From Bacteroidota bacterium (GTDB lineage: Bacteria > Bacteroidota > Bacteroidia > Bacteroidales > Prolixibacteraceae), in contig JAJZSZ010000009.1 of assembly GCA_021849365.1 (NCBI GenBank), positions 1 through 34,406 of the forward strand: 34,406 nt of DNA, read 5' to 3'. Shown here one piece after another: positions 1 to 8,329 of the stretch (positions are counted from its first letter, which is position 1; the number at the start of each line of letters is the position of its first letter). The position numbers were made by a program, and so were the translations under genes. The notes under the pieces were generated by a model, which worked only from the letters and a program-made list of their open reading frames with translations, did no database searches and was not told the origin of the DNA.

Positions 1-1029
1 TTCAATTTTGGGCGGATTAATGAGGTTTAGGTTTCCGGTTCCTGAAACTGTCAGTTTCAAGGTCATAGCCTCGTTCGATTTGGCGTTTGTTTTATCCATT
101 TCGCCGGTGAAGTTGAAGTTACCAACCGCTCCGCTGTAATTAGCAGGCTGGTTAGGTAAATCTTTTACGGCAATAGTCAACGGATCGCTGACGACTTTGG
201 CTTTTACAACGCGGTAATTATCGAAGAAATCGTCGAAAAAGCTTTGTTGCTGGCGAACGCGCTGGCGCACCAGACAGGTAATTTCGAACGGATCGATGCG
301 TATATTCCCGATTTGCTGTGGAAATAATATCGTTTTCTTTAGAACGCCAACCTGGTAAATCCGGCCGTTGTACACTTCACGTGTAAAATTTACCTGCGAG
401 GGAACGTCAATATCTTTGGTCCAGAAACCTTCGTATGATGGTAGTTTTACTTCGTCGAACCCATTCAGCGGAACGTTCTGGCTGATGTACAATTTTACGG
501 TTGCCAATATTTGTTCGCCTTTCGAAACATTGGTTTTATCAACAGCAATGCGAACGAATAAATTGTCTTTACTTACGTTTCCGGTTGGCGTATCATCCTG
601 CTGGCTGCTTTGTCCGCCACCTTGTCCGCCCGAGGCCTGCTGTGGCTGACCTTTTACCACTTCAATCGATAAACTGTTCGATTCGTATGTCTTTCCGCCA
701 ACTTTAATCGATGCCGGGCGAATCGTAAATTTCCCTTCCTTTTTGGCGCGAAGGATAAAAATGTATGAAAAACTCGACGATTGAGTTGTCTTCCCGTTGA
801 TGATCTGGATGCTTGAACTTTGCGAGGTTGATGGCCCCATCAGAACATCGAAATTCGACAGGTCGGGCAACTGAAGGTCGGTACCTCTGTCGTTTAATGT
901 GAAGCCCAGCCTGAATTGTTCGCCCATGGCAACCACTTCCGGGCCTTCCATCACAAACTCAATGTTGTCGGCCATTGCCAGAAAGCCGGCAAACACAAAA
1001 ATTATCAGTAATTTTAATTTTCTGATCAT
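1..1029 (-). CDS. batD: BatD family protein, 3' end outside the window
   Basis: Envelope protein of the Bacteroides aerotolerance (bat) operon. The frame is open from an ATG at 1029 to the window edge, giving 343 codons, so the C-terminal part (normally including a membrane segment) is missing here. Residues 1-20 are a hydrophobic signal peptide ending near AMA. Then come BatD-type beta-sandwich domains: an N-terminal one with MGPSTSQSSS, a Gly/Gln/Ser-rich linker (about residues 128-145), a second one with YDGFWTKDI, and the start of a third with VTVSGTGNLNLINPPKI. It lies 108 bp after batC in the same direction. Known of the family: BatD is exported and thought to act with BatA/BatB; its biochemical role is unresolved. 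The family call is firm; the function is not. Confidence 0.93.
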   Translation of the reverse strand, partial: MIRKLKLLIIFVFAGFLAMADNIEFVMEGPEVVAMGEQFRLGFTLNDRGTDLQLPDLSNFDVLMGPSTSQSSSIQIINGKTTQSSSFSYIFILRAKKEGKFTIRPASIKVGGKTYESNSLSIEVVKGQPQQASGGQGGGQSSQQDDTPTGNVSKDNLFVRIAVDKTNVSKGEQILATVKLYISQNVPLNGFDEVKLPSYEGFWTKDIDVPSQVNFTREVYNGRIYQVGVLKKTILFPQQIGNIRIDPFEITCLVRQRVRQQQSFFDDFFDNYRVVKAKVVSDPLTIAVKDLPNQPANYSGAVGNFNFTGEMDKTNAKSNEAMTLKLTVSGTGNLNLINPPKIE

Positions 1030-1065
1030 AGTTCTTTTCAGTATTCTTTTTGCAAAATTATAGTT

Positions 1066-1136
1066 CCAAATTTCAAGTTCCAAGTTCCAAGATTGAGCTT
1101 TTAACTTGAAATCTGGAATTTTTAACTTGAAATTTG
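1066..1136. repeat. Inverted/direct repeat between batC and batD
   Basis: CCAAATTTCAAGTT (1066-1079) is mirrored by AACTTGAAATCTGG (1103-1116) and again by AACTTGAAATTTG (1124-1136). In between, TTCCAAG occurs twice. It can fold into alternative hairpins in the transcript between batC and batD. No T-run follows, so it is not a clear terminator. Confidence 0.6.
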
Positions 1137-1137
1137 A

Positions 1138-1911
1138 TTACCAGTCTTTGTCAACTTTTTTTGATTGAGCTTTTAGTGCCTGAACTTTTTTAACCTTATC
1201 CTGAATTTTTTTCTCGTTGTTTTCTAAAGCCTGCAACATTTGCTCGGCATTTTGCTTCGATATTTTGCTTTGCGATGGCTGCTGTTGCTGATCTTGATCT
1301 TTCTTCTGATCCTGATTGTTCTTGTTTTGATCCTTATTCTGATCTTTCTTCTGATCCTGTTTATCTTTGTTCTTGTCCTTATTTTGATCTTTGTTCTGAT
1401 CTTTATTTTGGTCCTTGTTTTTATTCTGGTTATTCTTCTGCGGTTGCTGCTGCTTTTTCTTCATGTTCATTGCATACAGCAAGTTGTATTTGGTTTCCAA
1501 ATCCTTTGGATTGTTGCGTAAGGCCTCTTTGTAAGCCGCAATACTTTCGTCGAGCTTGTTGCCCATTAAAAGCGAGTTGCCCAAGTTATGAAGTGCACGG
1601 CTCTTTTCAACTTTATTCGGAGTCTTGTCTGCAATTTCCTTGAACTTTTCAGCCGATTCACCAAATTTTTTCTGTTTGTACAGTGCATCGGCCAGGTTGA
1701 AATTCCATTTGGTTTCTTCCGGTTTTTTCTCGATGGCTTTGAGGTACTCAATTTCGGCCCTGTTGAATTGAACGGTATCCAGATGCGCCGTGTCTTTCAT
1801 CGCTGCCTCGTAGTATTTGTTACCCTGTCTCACAAATTTGCGTTCGTTTTGAGCCTGGCTTACCACCGCCCAAAACAACAAAAACATGATCAGTAAATAT
1901 TTTAGTCTCAT
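1138..1911 (-). CDS. batC: BatC, TPR protein with a K/N/Q-rich tail
   Basis: Exported TPR protein of the bat operon, 257 aa from the ATG at 1911. A TTG at 1935 would overlap batB; the ATG start places the signal peptide (residues 1-21, ending SQAQ) exactly at the N-terminus and sits just after the batB stop (1919-1921). About residues 22-150 hold TPR-like helices (for example FNLADALYKQKKFGESAEKF and HNLGNSLLMGNKLDESIAAY). About residues 155-225 are a low-complexity tail of repeated NKDQ/KDQNK units, and the end is helical and Lys-rich. BatC is known as a periplasmic TPR partner of BatB. The reverse strand over the tail reads as a Leu/Ile-rich open frame, which is an artefact of this composition. 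Confidence 0.9.
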   Translation of the reverse strand: MRLKYLLIMFLLFWAVVSQAQNERKFVRQGNKYYEAAMKDTAHLDTVQFNRAEIEYLKAIEKKPEETKWNFNLADALYKQKKFGESAEKFKEIADKTPNKVEKSRALHNLGNSLLMGNKLDESIAAYKEALRNNPKDLETKYNLLYAMNMKKKQQQPQKNNQNKNKDQNKDQNKDQNKDKNKDKQDQKKDQNKDQNKNNQDQKKDQDQQQQPSQSKISKQNAEQMLQALENNEKKIQDKVKKVQALKAQSKKVDKDW

Positions 1912-1918
1912 ACGTTTT

Positions 1919-2953
1919 CTATTTTCTTTCTCCAAACAGTTTGAAATTCTTCAGGTACTTGTTTTTTCGTTCAAGTATCACAAAATCAAGCAGAATAAGG
2001 AATAATCCCAGTCCAATAAAATACTGGAATTTATCGTCGTAATCGGTATAAACCTGCGATTCGAGTTCCGATTTTTCCATCTTGTTTACTTCATTCAGCA
2101 GATTATTTAAACCCACCTGAGCGTTGTTTGCCCTAACATAGGCGCCCTTGCCAGCTTCGGCTATTTGTTGCAGCATGGGTTCGTTGAGTTTGGTTACCAC
2201 CACATTGCCCTGCCTGTCTTTGCGATAACTTTTCTGCCCATTTACGTATTCGGGTATCGGTCCTCCTTCGGGCGATCCCATTCCAATGGTGTAAATCACG
2301 ATTCCTTGTTTGGCTGCTTCTGTTGCGGCGCCAACAGCGTCGTCTTCGTGGTTTTCTCCATCCGTAATGATGATCATGGCTTTACTTCCGGTGAACGTAG
2401 GACTGAATGATTTTATTCCGAGCTCGATGGCAGCGCCAATGGCTGTTCCCTGTGTAGGGACCATTTGCGGGCTGATGGCATTCAGGAAAAGTTTGGCCGA
2501 AACGTAATCTGCAGTAATTGGCAACTGGGTGTAAGCATCACCTGCAAAAACAATCAAACCTAATTTGTCGTCGCTCAGTTTATCAACCAGCTGAGCAATG
2601 GCTCTTTTGGCACGTTCGAGCCGGTTGGGCTGAATATCTTCTGACATCATACTATTCGAAACGTCGAGTGCAATCATCAGTTCGATGCCTTTGCGTTTTT
2701 CGTTCTTCAGCTTCGATCCGAATTGCGGCCTCGAAATACCAATAATGATGCTGGTTAGCGCAAACATGAGAATGATGAATTTTAGCACTGGGCGGCCTCC
2801 ACTTACGTTGGGCATGAGAACTGATAAAATCTCTTTCTGCCCAAAGAGCGCCAATGCTTTTTTTCGTTTAATTCTGGCGTACCAGAAAAAGGCGATCAGC
2901 GCCGGAATAACCAGCAAGGCATATAAATATTCTGGATTTGCTATTCTAAACAT
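1919..2953 (-). CDS. batB: BatB, membrane-anchored VWA-domain protein
   Basis: 344 aa from an ATG at 2953. Membrane segments lie at about residues 9-26 and 56-74, followed by a von Willebrand A domain with an intact MIDAS motif D97-V-S99-N-S101, a later TQGTAIG threonine loop and the IITDGENHEDD strand. A final membrane segment lies near residues 311-330 with a basic tail. This is the standard BatA/BatB architecture: two N-terminal helices, VWA, one C-terminal helix. It is placed directly after the paralogue batA, separated by a 28-bp palindrome, and directly before batC. BatB as opposed to BatA is assigned from gene order and from the longer insertion (PIPEYVNGQKSYRKDRQGN). It is expected in the inner membrane, where the VWA domain would bind a metal and a protein partner. 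Confidence 0.92.
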   Translation of the reverse strand: MFRIANPEYLYALLVIPALIAFFWYARIKRKKALALFGQKEILSVLMPNVSGGRPVLKFIILMFALTSIIIGISRPQFGSKLKNEKRKGIELMIALDVSNSMMSEDIQPNRLERAKRAIAQLVDKLSDDKLGLIVFAGDAYTQLPITADYVSAKLFLNAISPQMVPTQGTAIGAAIELGIKSFSPTFTGSKAMIIITDGENHEDDAVGAATEAAKQGIVIYTIGMGSPEGGPIPEYVNGQKSYRKDRQGNVVVTKLNEPMLQQIAEAGKGAYVRANNAQVGLNNLLNEVNKMEKSELESQVYTDYDDKFQYFIGLGLFLILLDFVILERKNKYLKNFKLFGERK

Positions 2954-2979
2954 ATCTTCAAATTTCGTGGTTTGGTATT

Positions 2980-3007
2980 GTAAAGACGCAATGCATTGCG
3001 TCTTTAC
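2980..3007. repeat. Perfect 28-bp palindrome between batA and batB
   Basis: GTAAAGACGCAATG is followed directly by its own reverse complement, with no spacer. A near-identical element lies at 5959-5986 in the same operon. It belongs to a class of short intergenic palindromes with AGACGC arms. It could fold as a hairpin in the bat mRNA, but no poly-T follows on the coding strand. Confidence 0.85.
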
Positions 3008-3025
3008 GTCTCCTCATATTTTTAT

Positions 3026-4009
3026 CTAAGGTATATTTCTGAAAATGGTTGTTTTTAATGCTAATCCCAATATCAGCAACAAAGCTCCGGCAATGGCATA
3101 TTTCAGGTACTGTTCTTCTTTTTTGCTGAACTCGTGCACTTCCATTTTCGACTTCTCGAGTTTATCAATTTCCTTATAAATTTCGGATAAACTGTTGTTG
3201 TTGGTTGCCCTGAAATATTTACCGTCGGTGGTTGCTGCTATTTTTTGCAGAGTCGGTTCGTCAATTTTCACTTCCATGTCGCGAACCTGCACTCCAAAAG
3301 GTGTTTGCACCGGGTAGGGGGCCATTCCCATAGTTCCAACACCCACGGTGTAAACACGGATTCCGAATGTTTTGGCCAATTCGGCAGCAGTAACCGGTGC
3401 AATTTCACCGCGATTGTTTTCGCCATCGGTAAGCAAAATTACAACCCGGCTGATAGCGTTACTTTCTTTCAGTCGCGAAACTGCTGTTGCCAGTCCATTA
3501 CCAATGGCGGTGCCGTCTTCAATCATACCACTTTCGATGTTGTGAAAAAGGTTGATTACAGTGGCATGGTCAGTGGTCAAAGGGCACTGTGTAAAGCTTT
3601 CTCCTGAAAAAACAACCAATCCAATTTTGTCGTTCGGGCGGCCTGAGATAAACTGCGTGGCTACGTCTTTGGCTGCTTCGAGACGGTTGGGCTGAAAGTC
3701 CATAGCCAACATCGAACTCGAAATATCGAGTGCAATCACAATATCGATTCCTTCGGTAGTTACATTTTGCCAGCTGTTTGACGATTGCGGACGTGCCAGT
3801 GCCATAATCAGGAACGACATGCTCGACAGGAAAAGTACAAAAACACTGTGGCGAAAGTAATATTTCCAGCTTTTGGGGATCTTTGCGAAACCCATGTCAG
3901 ACGAAAACTGTATGCTGGCTCCCATTTTCTTTTGCTTCCAGATATACCAGGCGATCATGGGAATAAACAGCAGAAACAGGTAGAAAAATTCGGGATTCTT
4001 ATAATTCAT
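3026..4009 (-). CDS. batA: BatA, membrane-anchored VWA-domain protein
   Basis: 327 aa from an ATG at 4009, 20 bp after the preceding gene. Hydrophobic segments lie at about residues 8-24 and 53-71. The VWA domain carries MIDAS residues D95-I-S97-S-S99, the DGTAIG loop and VILLTDGENNRGEI. A C-terminal membrane helix lies near residues 302-320. It is a paralogue of the next gene (batB): same layout, roughly 35-40% similar by eye. In Bacteroidota the order MoxR, DUF58, BatD-like, BatA, BatB, BatC, BatD is typical, and this gene takes the BatA slot. Role: an inner-membrane VWA protein likely to work with the MoxR ATPase; the actual substrate is unknown. Confidence 0.93.
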   Translation of the reverse strand: MNYKNPEFFYLFLLFIPMIAWYIWKQKKMGASIQFSSDMGFAKIPKSWKYYFRHSVFVLFLSSMSFLIMALARPQSSNSWQNVTTEGIDIVIALDISSSMLAMDFQPNRLEAAKDVATQFISGRPNDKIGLVVFSGESFTQCPLTTDHATVINLFHNIESGMIEDGTAIGNGLATAVSRLKESNAISRVVILLTDGENNRGEIAPVTAAELAKTFGIRVYTVGVGTMGMAPYPVQTPFGVQVRDMEVKIDEPTLQKIAATTDGKYFRATNNNSLSEIYKEIDKLEKSKMEVHEFSKKEEQYLKYAIAGALLLILGLALKTTIFRNIP

Positions 4010-4029
4010 TCTGTTTGTCTTTTCTTGGG

Positions 4030-5037
4030 TTATTTAGCAACTTCAATTTCATCTCCGGATTCCTCTTCGGCTTGCACTTCCTGTTTTTCCGGAGCCTTCA
4101 CTACTTCTTTCTTGGTTTGATTCACAAAGAAATAAGCATTCATCAGGGTGAGGTTGTTATCATCGGGCAGGGGTGTATATTTGGCAAACTTTACCAAATC
4201 GGCCAAACTCAGAATATGCTGAAGCTGATCGAGTGTTTTCGCGTCAACCAAATCTTTTTGTTGCTTGAAAATACCGATTGTTTCGCTCGAGGTTTGTTCC
4301 ATTGCCTGAATCTCGAACCGGTTCTGAATATAGGTACGAATGGTGTCGGAAACTTCGGAGTAATATTGTTTGAGTTTTTCCTGCTGCCATAATTTCTGAG
4401 CCCTGATCCGGTCGAGTTCGCGCAAAGCAATAACGTGTGCCGGTTCGGCTGGTTTTTCAGGCCGGGCAAATAGCGGTTGATTCTTTTTCTTCCATTTGAT
4501 GTAATAGAAAATGAAAAAGACAATGGCTGCAAGTAAAATTACGGCCAGAATGTAAGGCATAACCTCTTTCAAAGTAACCGGTGCAGCATATACGGTTTTG
4601 ATATCAACCGGTCCTTTGGTTGTATCTATTTTCATTCCATGTACCTGGAACATCAGTTCGCGGGTGGCAGCCGAATCGAGCACCTGCCCGTTTTTCATCC
4701 GGAAATAAAATGGCGGAATCTGGTGCTGTCCGCTGTCGAACGAAGTAATGTACAGACTTTGGGTCAGCTTTTCGCGATCTTTATTTTCGAGTTTGATGGT
4801 ATCGATTTTCGAGCGGTCAACCACCTCGATTTTTGAGCTGAACGTATCGGGAACCTGTGGGAACTGAACCTGCAGATTTTTTGGCTTTTCAATTTCGAGG
4901 AGCAGTTTAAGCTGGTCGCCAATGAGAATATGTGTTGAGTCGATACTTGCCTTTACAGTAACTTGTTGAGCCTTCAGTGAATGGAAACCTCCGGAAAGCA
5001 AAACAAAAAGTACGACATATAACAATCTGTGCTTCAT
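4030..5037 (-). CDS. BatD-like membrane protein of the bat operon
   Basis: 335 aa from an ATG at 5037. Residues 1-24 form a signal peptide ending LKAQ. Residues 25-150 form a beta-rich periplasmic domain with the BatD-like pattern (VKASIDSTHILIGDQLKLLL). Residues 161-181 are a membrane helix followed by KWKKK, and the cytosolic tail has a conserved-looking helical part (ALRELDRIRAQKLWQQ, YSEVSDTIRTYIQNRFEIQA). The end is Glu/Lys-rich and probably disordered. It sits between the DUF58 gene (13-bp gap) and batA, a slot that in Bacteroidota usually holds an unnamed BatD/DUF4381-type protein. No function is known to me; it probably links the periplasmic and cytosolic parts of the MoxR/VWA machine. 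Confidence 0.8.
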   Translation of the reverse strand: MKHRLLYVVLFVLLSGGFHSLKAQQVTVKASIDSTHILIGDQLKLLLEIEKPKNLQVQFPQVPDTFSSKIEVVDRSKIDTIKLENKDREKLTQSLYITSFDSGQHQIPPFYFRMKNGQVLDSAATRELMFQVHGMKIDTTKGPVDIKTVYAAPVTLKEVMPYILAVILLAAIVFFIFYYIKWKKKNQPLFARPEKPAEPAHVIALRELDRIRAQKLWQQEKLKQYYSEVSDTIRTYIQNRFEIQAMEQTSSETIGIFKQQKDLVDAKTLDQLQHILSLADLVKFAKYTPLPDDNNLTLMNAYFFVNQTKKEVVKAPEKQEVQAEEESGDEIEVAK

Positions 5038-5050
5038 TTCTTAATTAGTT

Positions 5051-5923
5051 TTATTCACGTTTCTTAAAGAGGCTGATCAGTGACTTCACGTAGTCGTGAT
5101 TGGTGCTTATGCTCACATAGTCAACCCTGCTCCGTTTAAATGTATTGTCAAGCTGATCTGAAAGATCGGTCCACCATTTCCGGTACATCGATCGTGCTGT
5201 GCGGTCTGAACTGTCAACCCAGGTGTAATTTCCGGTTTCAGCATCTTTCAGTTTAATCATTCCAATATCCGGAAGTTCGGTTTCGCGTTCGTCGTAAATG
5301 CGCAGGGCAACCACATCGTGCCGGTTGTTCGCTATCGAGAGTGCACTTTCCAGCGTGTTTTCCTTCTGAATGAAGTCGGAAATCACAAATGCGGTACATC
5401 TTCTTTTAATGGCATTGGTCATATACTGGATGGCTCCTGAAATATCGGTTCCGCGCGATTCTGGCTCAAAATCGATCAGTTCGCTGATGATTCGGAGAAT
5501 GTGACTTCTTCCTTTTTTCGGCGGGATAAACTTCTCAATTTTATCGGAGAAGAAGATCACCCCGATTTTATCGTTGTTCTGAATGGCCGAAAACGCCAAA
5601 ACAGCAGCGATTTCAGTAACGATATTCTTTTTCAGTTTGTCCTGCGATCCGAATTCGCGCGATCCGCTTACGTCAATCAGCAACATTACCGTCAGCTCGC
5701 GTTCTTCTTCGTAAATCTTGACGAACGGTTTGTTGTAACGGGCCGTCACGTTCCAGTCGATGTTTCGCACGTCGTCGCCAAACTGGTATTCACGAACCTC
5801 GCTGAAGGCCATCCCACGTCCCTTGAACGCACTGTGGTACTCGCCGGCAAAAATATTGCGGCTCAATCCACGCGTTTTAATCTCAATTTTCCGGACTCGT
5901 TTTATAAGTTCGCTTGTTTCCAA
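5051..5923 (-). CDS. DUF58 domain protein of the bat operon
   Basis: 290 aa. The start is a TTG at 5923: an in-frame TGA lies three codons upstream (TGA TTT GTT TTG), no ATG occurs before residue 38, and the resulting N-terminus METSELIKRVRKIEIKTRGL matches what this family begins with. The hallmark DUF58 block GRGMAFSEVREYQFGDDVRN (residues 36-55), continuing into DWNVTARY, is intact. A VWA-like fold follows with D84-V-S86-G-S88. No signal peptide or membrane segment is seen, so it is cytosolic. It is always found beside MoxR in these operons and is probably its VWA-type partner. Between it and moxR lie 83 bp with a palindrome. Confidence 0.93.
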   Translation of the reverse strand: METSELIKRVRKIEIKTRGLSRNIFAGEYHSAFKGRGMAFSEVREYQFGDDVRNIDWNVTARYNKPFVKIYEEERELTVMLLIDVSGSREFGSQDKLKKNIVTEIAAVLAFSAIQNNDKIGVIFFSDKIEKFIPPKKGRSHILRIISELIDFEPESRGTDISGAIQYMTNAIKRRCTAFVISDFIQKENTLESALSIANNRHDVVALRIYDERETELPDIGMIKLKDAETGNYTWVDSSDRTARSMYRKWWTDLSDQLDNTFKRSRVDYVSISTNHDYVKSLISLFKKRE

Positions 5924-5958
5924 AACAAATCAATTTAATGTTTATAGAGAAATGCATT

Positions 5959-5986
5959 GTAAAGACGCATTGCAATGCGTCTCTAC
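5959..5986. repeat. Near-perfect 28-bp palindrome between moxR and the DUF58 gene
   Basis: Arms GTAAAGACGCATTG and CAATGCGTCTCTAC, mismatched at one pair. It is the second copy of the element at 2980-3007. The arms are the same but the eight central bases are inverted (ATTGCAAT here, AATGCATT there). Confidence 0.8.
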
Positions 5987-6006
5987 CACAATCAAACTAT
6001 TGATTA

Positions 6007-7002
6007 CTATGGAACTTCAACCGAATTCAGGATTTCAGCAATAATTTCTTCTGACGTAATGTTGTTAGCCTCAGCTTCGTAACTCAAACCAATACGGTGG
6101 CGCATTACATCGGGGCAAACAGCACGAACATCTTCAGGAATTACATAACCGCGGCGTTTAATGAACGCAAAGGCTTTGGCTGCCTGGGCCAGACTGATAC
6201 TTGCACGAGGCGAACCTCCGTAAGAAATCATATCAGCGTATTTATCGAGTTTGTATGCTTTCGGATCGCGGGTTGCATAAACAATGTCAACAATGTATTT
6301 CTGAATTTTTTCGTCCATATACACATCTTTCACCACATCGCGGGCTTTCAGAATATCTTCAGGGCGCATCACTTTCGAAGCGGTTGGGAAAGCTTTCAGC
6401 AGGTTTTGCTGAATAATCAGTCGTTCTTCTTCTTTCGAAGGATAGCTGATCACCACTTTCAGCATGAAACGGTCAACCTGCGCTTCGGGCAGTGGGTAAG
6501 TACCTTCCTGTTCAATCGGGTTTTGAGTGGCCATTACCAGGAACGGTTCCTGCAGTTTGTAGGTGTTTTCGCCTATGGTAATCTGGCGTTCCTGCATGGC
6601 TTCGAGCAGCGCCGACTGCACTTTGGCGGGTGCACGGTTAATCTCGTCGGCCAGAACAAAGTTGGTGAAGATCGGTCCCTTTTTTACTACAAACTCTTCT
6701 TTTTTCTGGCTGTAAATCATGGTACCCAAAAGGTCGGCAGGCAGCAAATCGGGAGTGAACTGGATGCGGGCAAATTTAGCATCGATACTTGTTGCAAGGG
6801 TGTTAATCGCCAGGGTTTTTGCCAACCCGGGAACCCCTTCCAGCAAAATATGACCACCCGAAAGAAGTCCTACCAAAAGACTTTCTACCAGATGTTTTTG
6901 TCCAACAATCACTTTGTTCATCTCCATGCTAATGATGTCGACAAATGAACTTTCTCTCTGAATTCTTTCGTTTAACTCGCGGATATCAACTGCTTGATTC
7001 AT
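6007..7002 (-). CDS. moxR: MoxR family AAA+ ATPase, first gene of the bat operon
   Basis: 331 aa from an ATG at 7002. AAA+ features: Walker A GVPGLAKT (56-63), Walker B VLADE (D119, E120) followed by INRAPAKVQSALLEAMQER, sensor 1 ATQNP (159-162) and the MoxR signature EQEGTYPLPEAQVDRFM. The C-terminal lid contains YGGSPRAS. No signal peptide or membrane helix. MoxR ATPases act as chaperone-like partners of VWA proteins; here it leads the bat operon. The 296 bp upstream, shared with the divergent truA gene, should hold its promoter, but I see no clear TTTG/TAnnTTTG pair on the minus strand. Confidence 0.96.
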   Translation of the reverse strand: MNQAVDIRELNERIQRESSFVDIISMEMNKVIVGQKHLVESLLVGLLSGGHILLEGVPGLAKTLAINTLATSIDAKFARIQFTPDLLPADLLGTMIYSQKKEEFVVKKGPIFTNFVLADEINRAPAKVQSALLEAMQERQITIGENTYKLQEPFLVMATQNPIEQEGTYPLPEAQVDRFMLKVVISYPSKEEERLIIQQNLLKAFPTASKVMRPEDILKARDVVKDVYMDEKIQKYIVDIVYATRDPKAYKLDKYADMISYGGSPRASISLAQAAKAFAFIKRRGYVIPEDVRAVCPDVMRHRIGLSYEAEANNITSEEIIAEILNSVEVP

Positions 7003-7275
7003 GTGTTTATGTTTTTTTAATTTTTTATTGTCAAAATGAAATTTGCCTGATTGTAACTCAAAACCTTTGTTTGTATTTCAGCTAAATCATGCTCATTCCA
7101 TACTTTTTAGCTAACTGGTTTATTTCCTTTAAATTTTTTTTGAGACACGAAAATACGCTATACTTGAATGAAAAACGGTAAATATTCGTTAAATTTTGTT
7201 AAGCCAAATACCCTCTAAAAGGCCCGTGAAATTAATAAAAACAGCGATTTTTAACAGAATGTGTTTGCTCTTTTT

Positions 7276-7283
7276 TATTTTTG
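7276..7283 (+). promoter_or_regulatory. Candidate Bacteroidota -7 box for truA
   Basis: TATTTTTG fits TAnnTTTG. No TTTG lies at the right distance upstream, so the call is weak. If real, transcription would begin about 7 bases further on, which makes the TTG at 7281 impossible as a start and favours 7299. The rest of the 7003-7298 gap shows no gene. Confidence 0.4.
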
Positions 7284-7298
7284 CCAAAAATCAATCCA

Positions 7299-8060
7299 TT
7301 GACTCAAAGGTATTTCATAGAACTGGCCTATAAAGGCACTCATTTTCATGGCTGGCAGGTACAGCCCAATGCTGCTTCGGTGCAGGAATGTCTCGAAAAA
7401 GCATTGTCAACCATCCTGCGCGAGCCCATTTCTATTACCGGCGCCGGCCGTACCGATACCGGTGTTCATGCCAGCTATTACGTGGCACATTTCGACACGG
7501 AGAAGGAAACCCTCGACCATCCGGATTTTGCGCACAAGCTGAACAGTTTCCTGACGAAAGATATCGTCATTTTTGGTCTGACTAAAGTAAGTCCTGAAGC
7601 TCATGCCCGTTTTGATGCCATTTCGCGCACTTACCAGTATTTCCTGAACCTGCGGAAAGATCCGTTTGCGCTCGAAACTTCATGGCATTTTCATGTTCAG
7701 CCCGATATTGAACTAATGAACGCAGCAAGTAAGATTTTATTTGATTACACCGATTTTACCAGCTTCAGTAAATTGCATACCGACGTAAAGACCAACAACT
7801 GTAAAATTTATCAGGCTGAATGGATTCAAACCGGGAAGAATATTGTGTTTACGGTAAAAGCCGACCGCTTTTTGCGCAACATGGTGCGGGCACTTGTAGG
7901 AACCATTGTTGAAGTGGGCATTGGCAAAATTGATCTGAACGGATTTCGTAAAGTCATTGAGCAGAAAGATCGCGGAGCTGCCGGGTTGTCGGTTCCGGCA
8001 CAGGGACTGTTCCTGACTGATGTTGAGTACCCCGAAACGGTTTTCAGGAGGACAGTTTAG
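7299..8060 (+). CDS. truA: tRNA pseudouridine(38-40) synthase TruA
   Basis: Converts uridines 38-40 of the tRNA anticodon stem-loop to pseudouridine. The catalytic-Asp motif GAGRTDTGVHA carries D53 (numbering from 7299). Other family blocks: the N-terminal YFIELAYKGTHFHGWQVQPN, FDAISRTYQYFLNL in the middle, and FTVKADRFLRNMVRALVGT near the C-terminus. Start choice: two in-frame TTG codons exist, at 7281 and 7299, and no ATG. The second gives MTQRYFIELAY, the length usual in Bacteroidota, and lies downstream of a possible -7 box. From 7281 the protein would be 259 aa; from 7299 it is 253 aa. Monocistronic and divergent from the bat operon. Confidence 0.95.
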   Translation: MTQRYFIELAYKGTHFHGWQVQPNAASVQECLEKALSTILREPISITGAGRTDTGVHASYYVAHFDTEKETLDHPDFAHKLNSFLTKDIVIFGLTKVSPEAHARFDAISRTYQYFLNLRKDPFALETSWHFHVQPDIELMNAASKILFDYTDFTSFSKLHTDVKTNNCKIYQAEWIQTGKNIVFTVKADRFLRNMVRALVGTIVEVGIGKIDLNGFRKVIEQKDRGAAGLSVPAQGLFLTDVEYPETVFRRTV

Positions 8061-8110
8061 ATTTTAAAAGGCTGTCTCAAAACTCTGATTTTGTTTTATC
8101 CCTCCAACCT

Positions 8111-8146
8111 CCCCTGAAGGGGCGGCTTTAAAGTCCCCTTCAGGGG
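8111..8146. repeat. Inverted repeat, CCCCTGAAGGGG arms
   Basis: CCCCTGAAGGGG (8111-8122) and its exact reverse complement (8135-8146) with a 12-base loop, within 8061-8329 between the convergent truA and VanZ genes. The flanks (CCTCCAACCT before, ATTTAGGGG after) extend the symmetry. A common type of intergenic repeat in Bacteroidota; it may end transcription from both sides but lacks a clear T-run. Confidence 0.75.
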
Positions 8147-8329
8147 ATTTAGGGGTTTTAAAGAGGCCGATACCTAAAAATCAGAAGCAAATAAAAACTT
8201 AAAACTTCTTTATAAACAGTCTTCATATTTCAGGGATAAATAACATCTTCTCATTTGTGGTGATCTTATTCATCTGCAAAGATTAGAGCCGGTTCCCTTT
8301 TTCCAAAGTCTTATTTCTATTTCCTGAAT

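Noticed and set aside
1240-1643. Plus-strand Leu/Ile-rich open frames opposite batC
   Set aside because: They are the complement of the Lys/Asn/Gln/Asp repeats in the BatC tail; the low-complexity codons give few stops. No promoter or independent support.
6097-6948. Plus-strand 283-codon open frame opposite moxR
   Set aside because: moxR is an unmistakable AAA+ gene over the same span; the opposite frame has no recognisable domain and a Phe/His/Asn-rich composition typical of a shadow.
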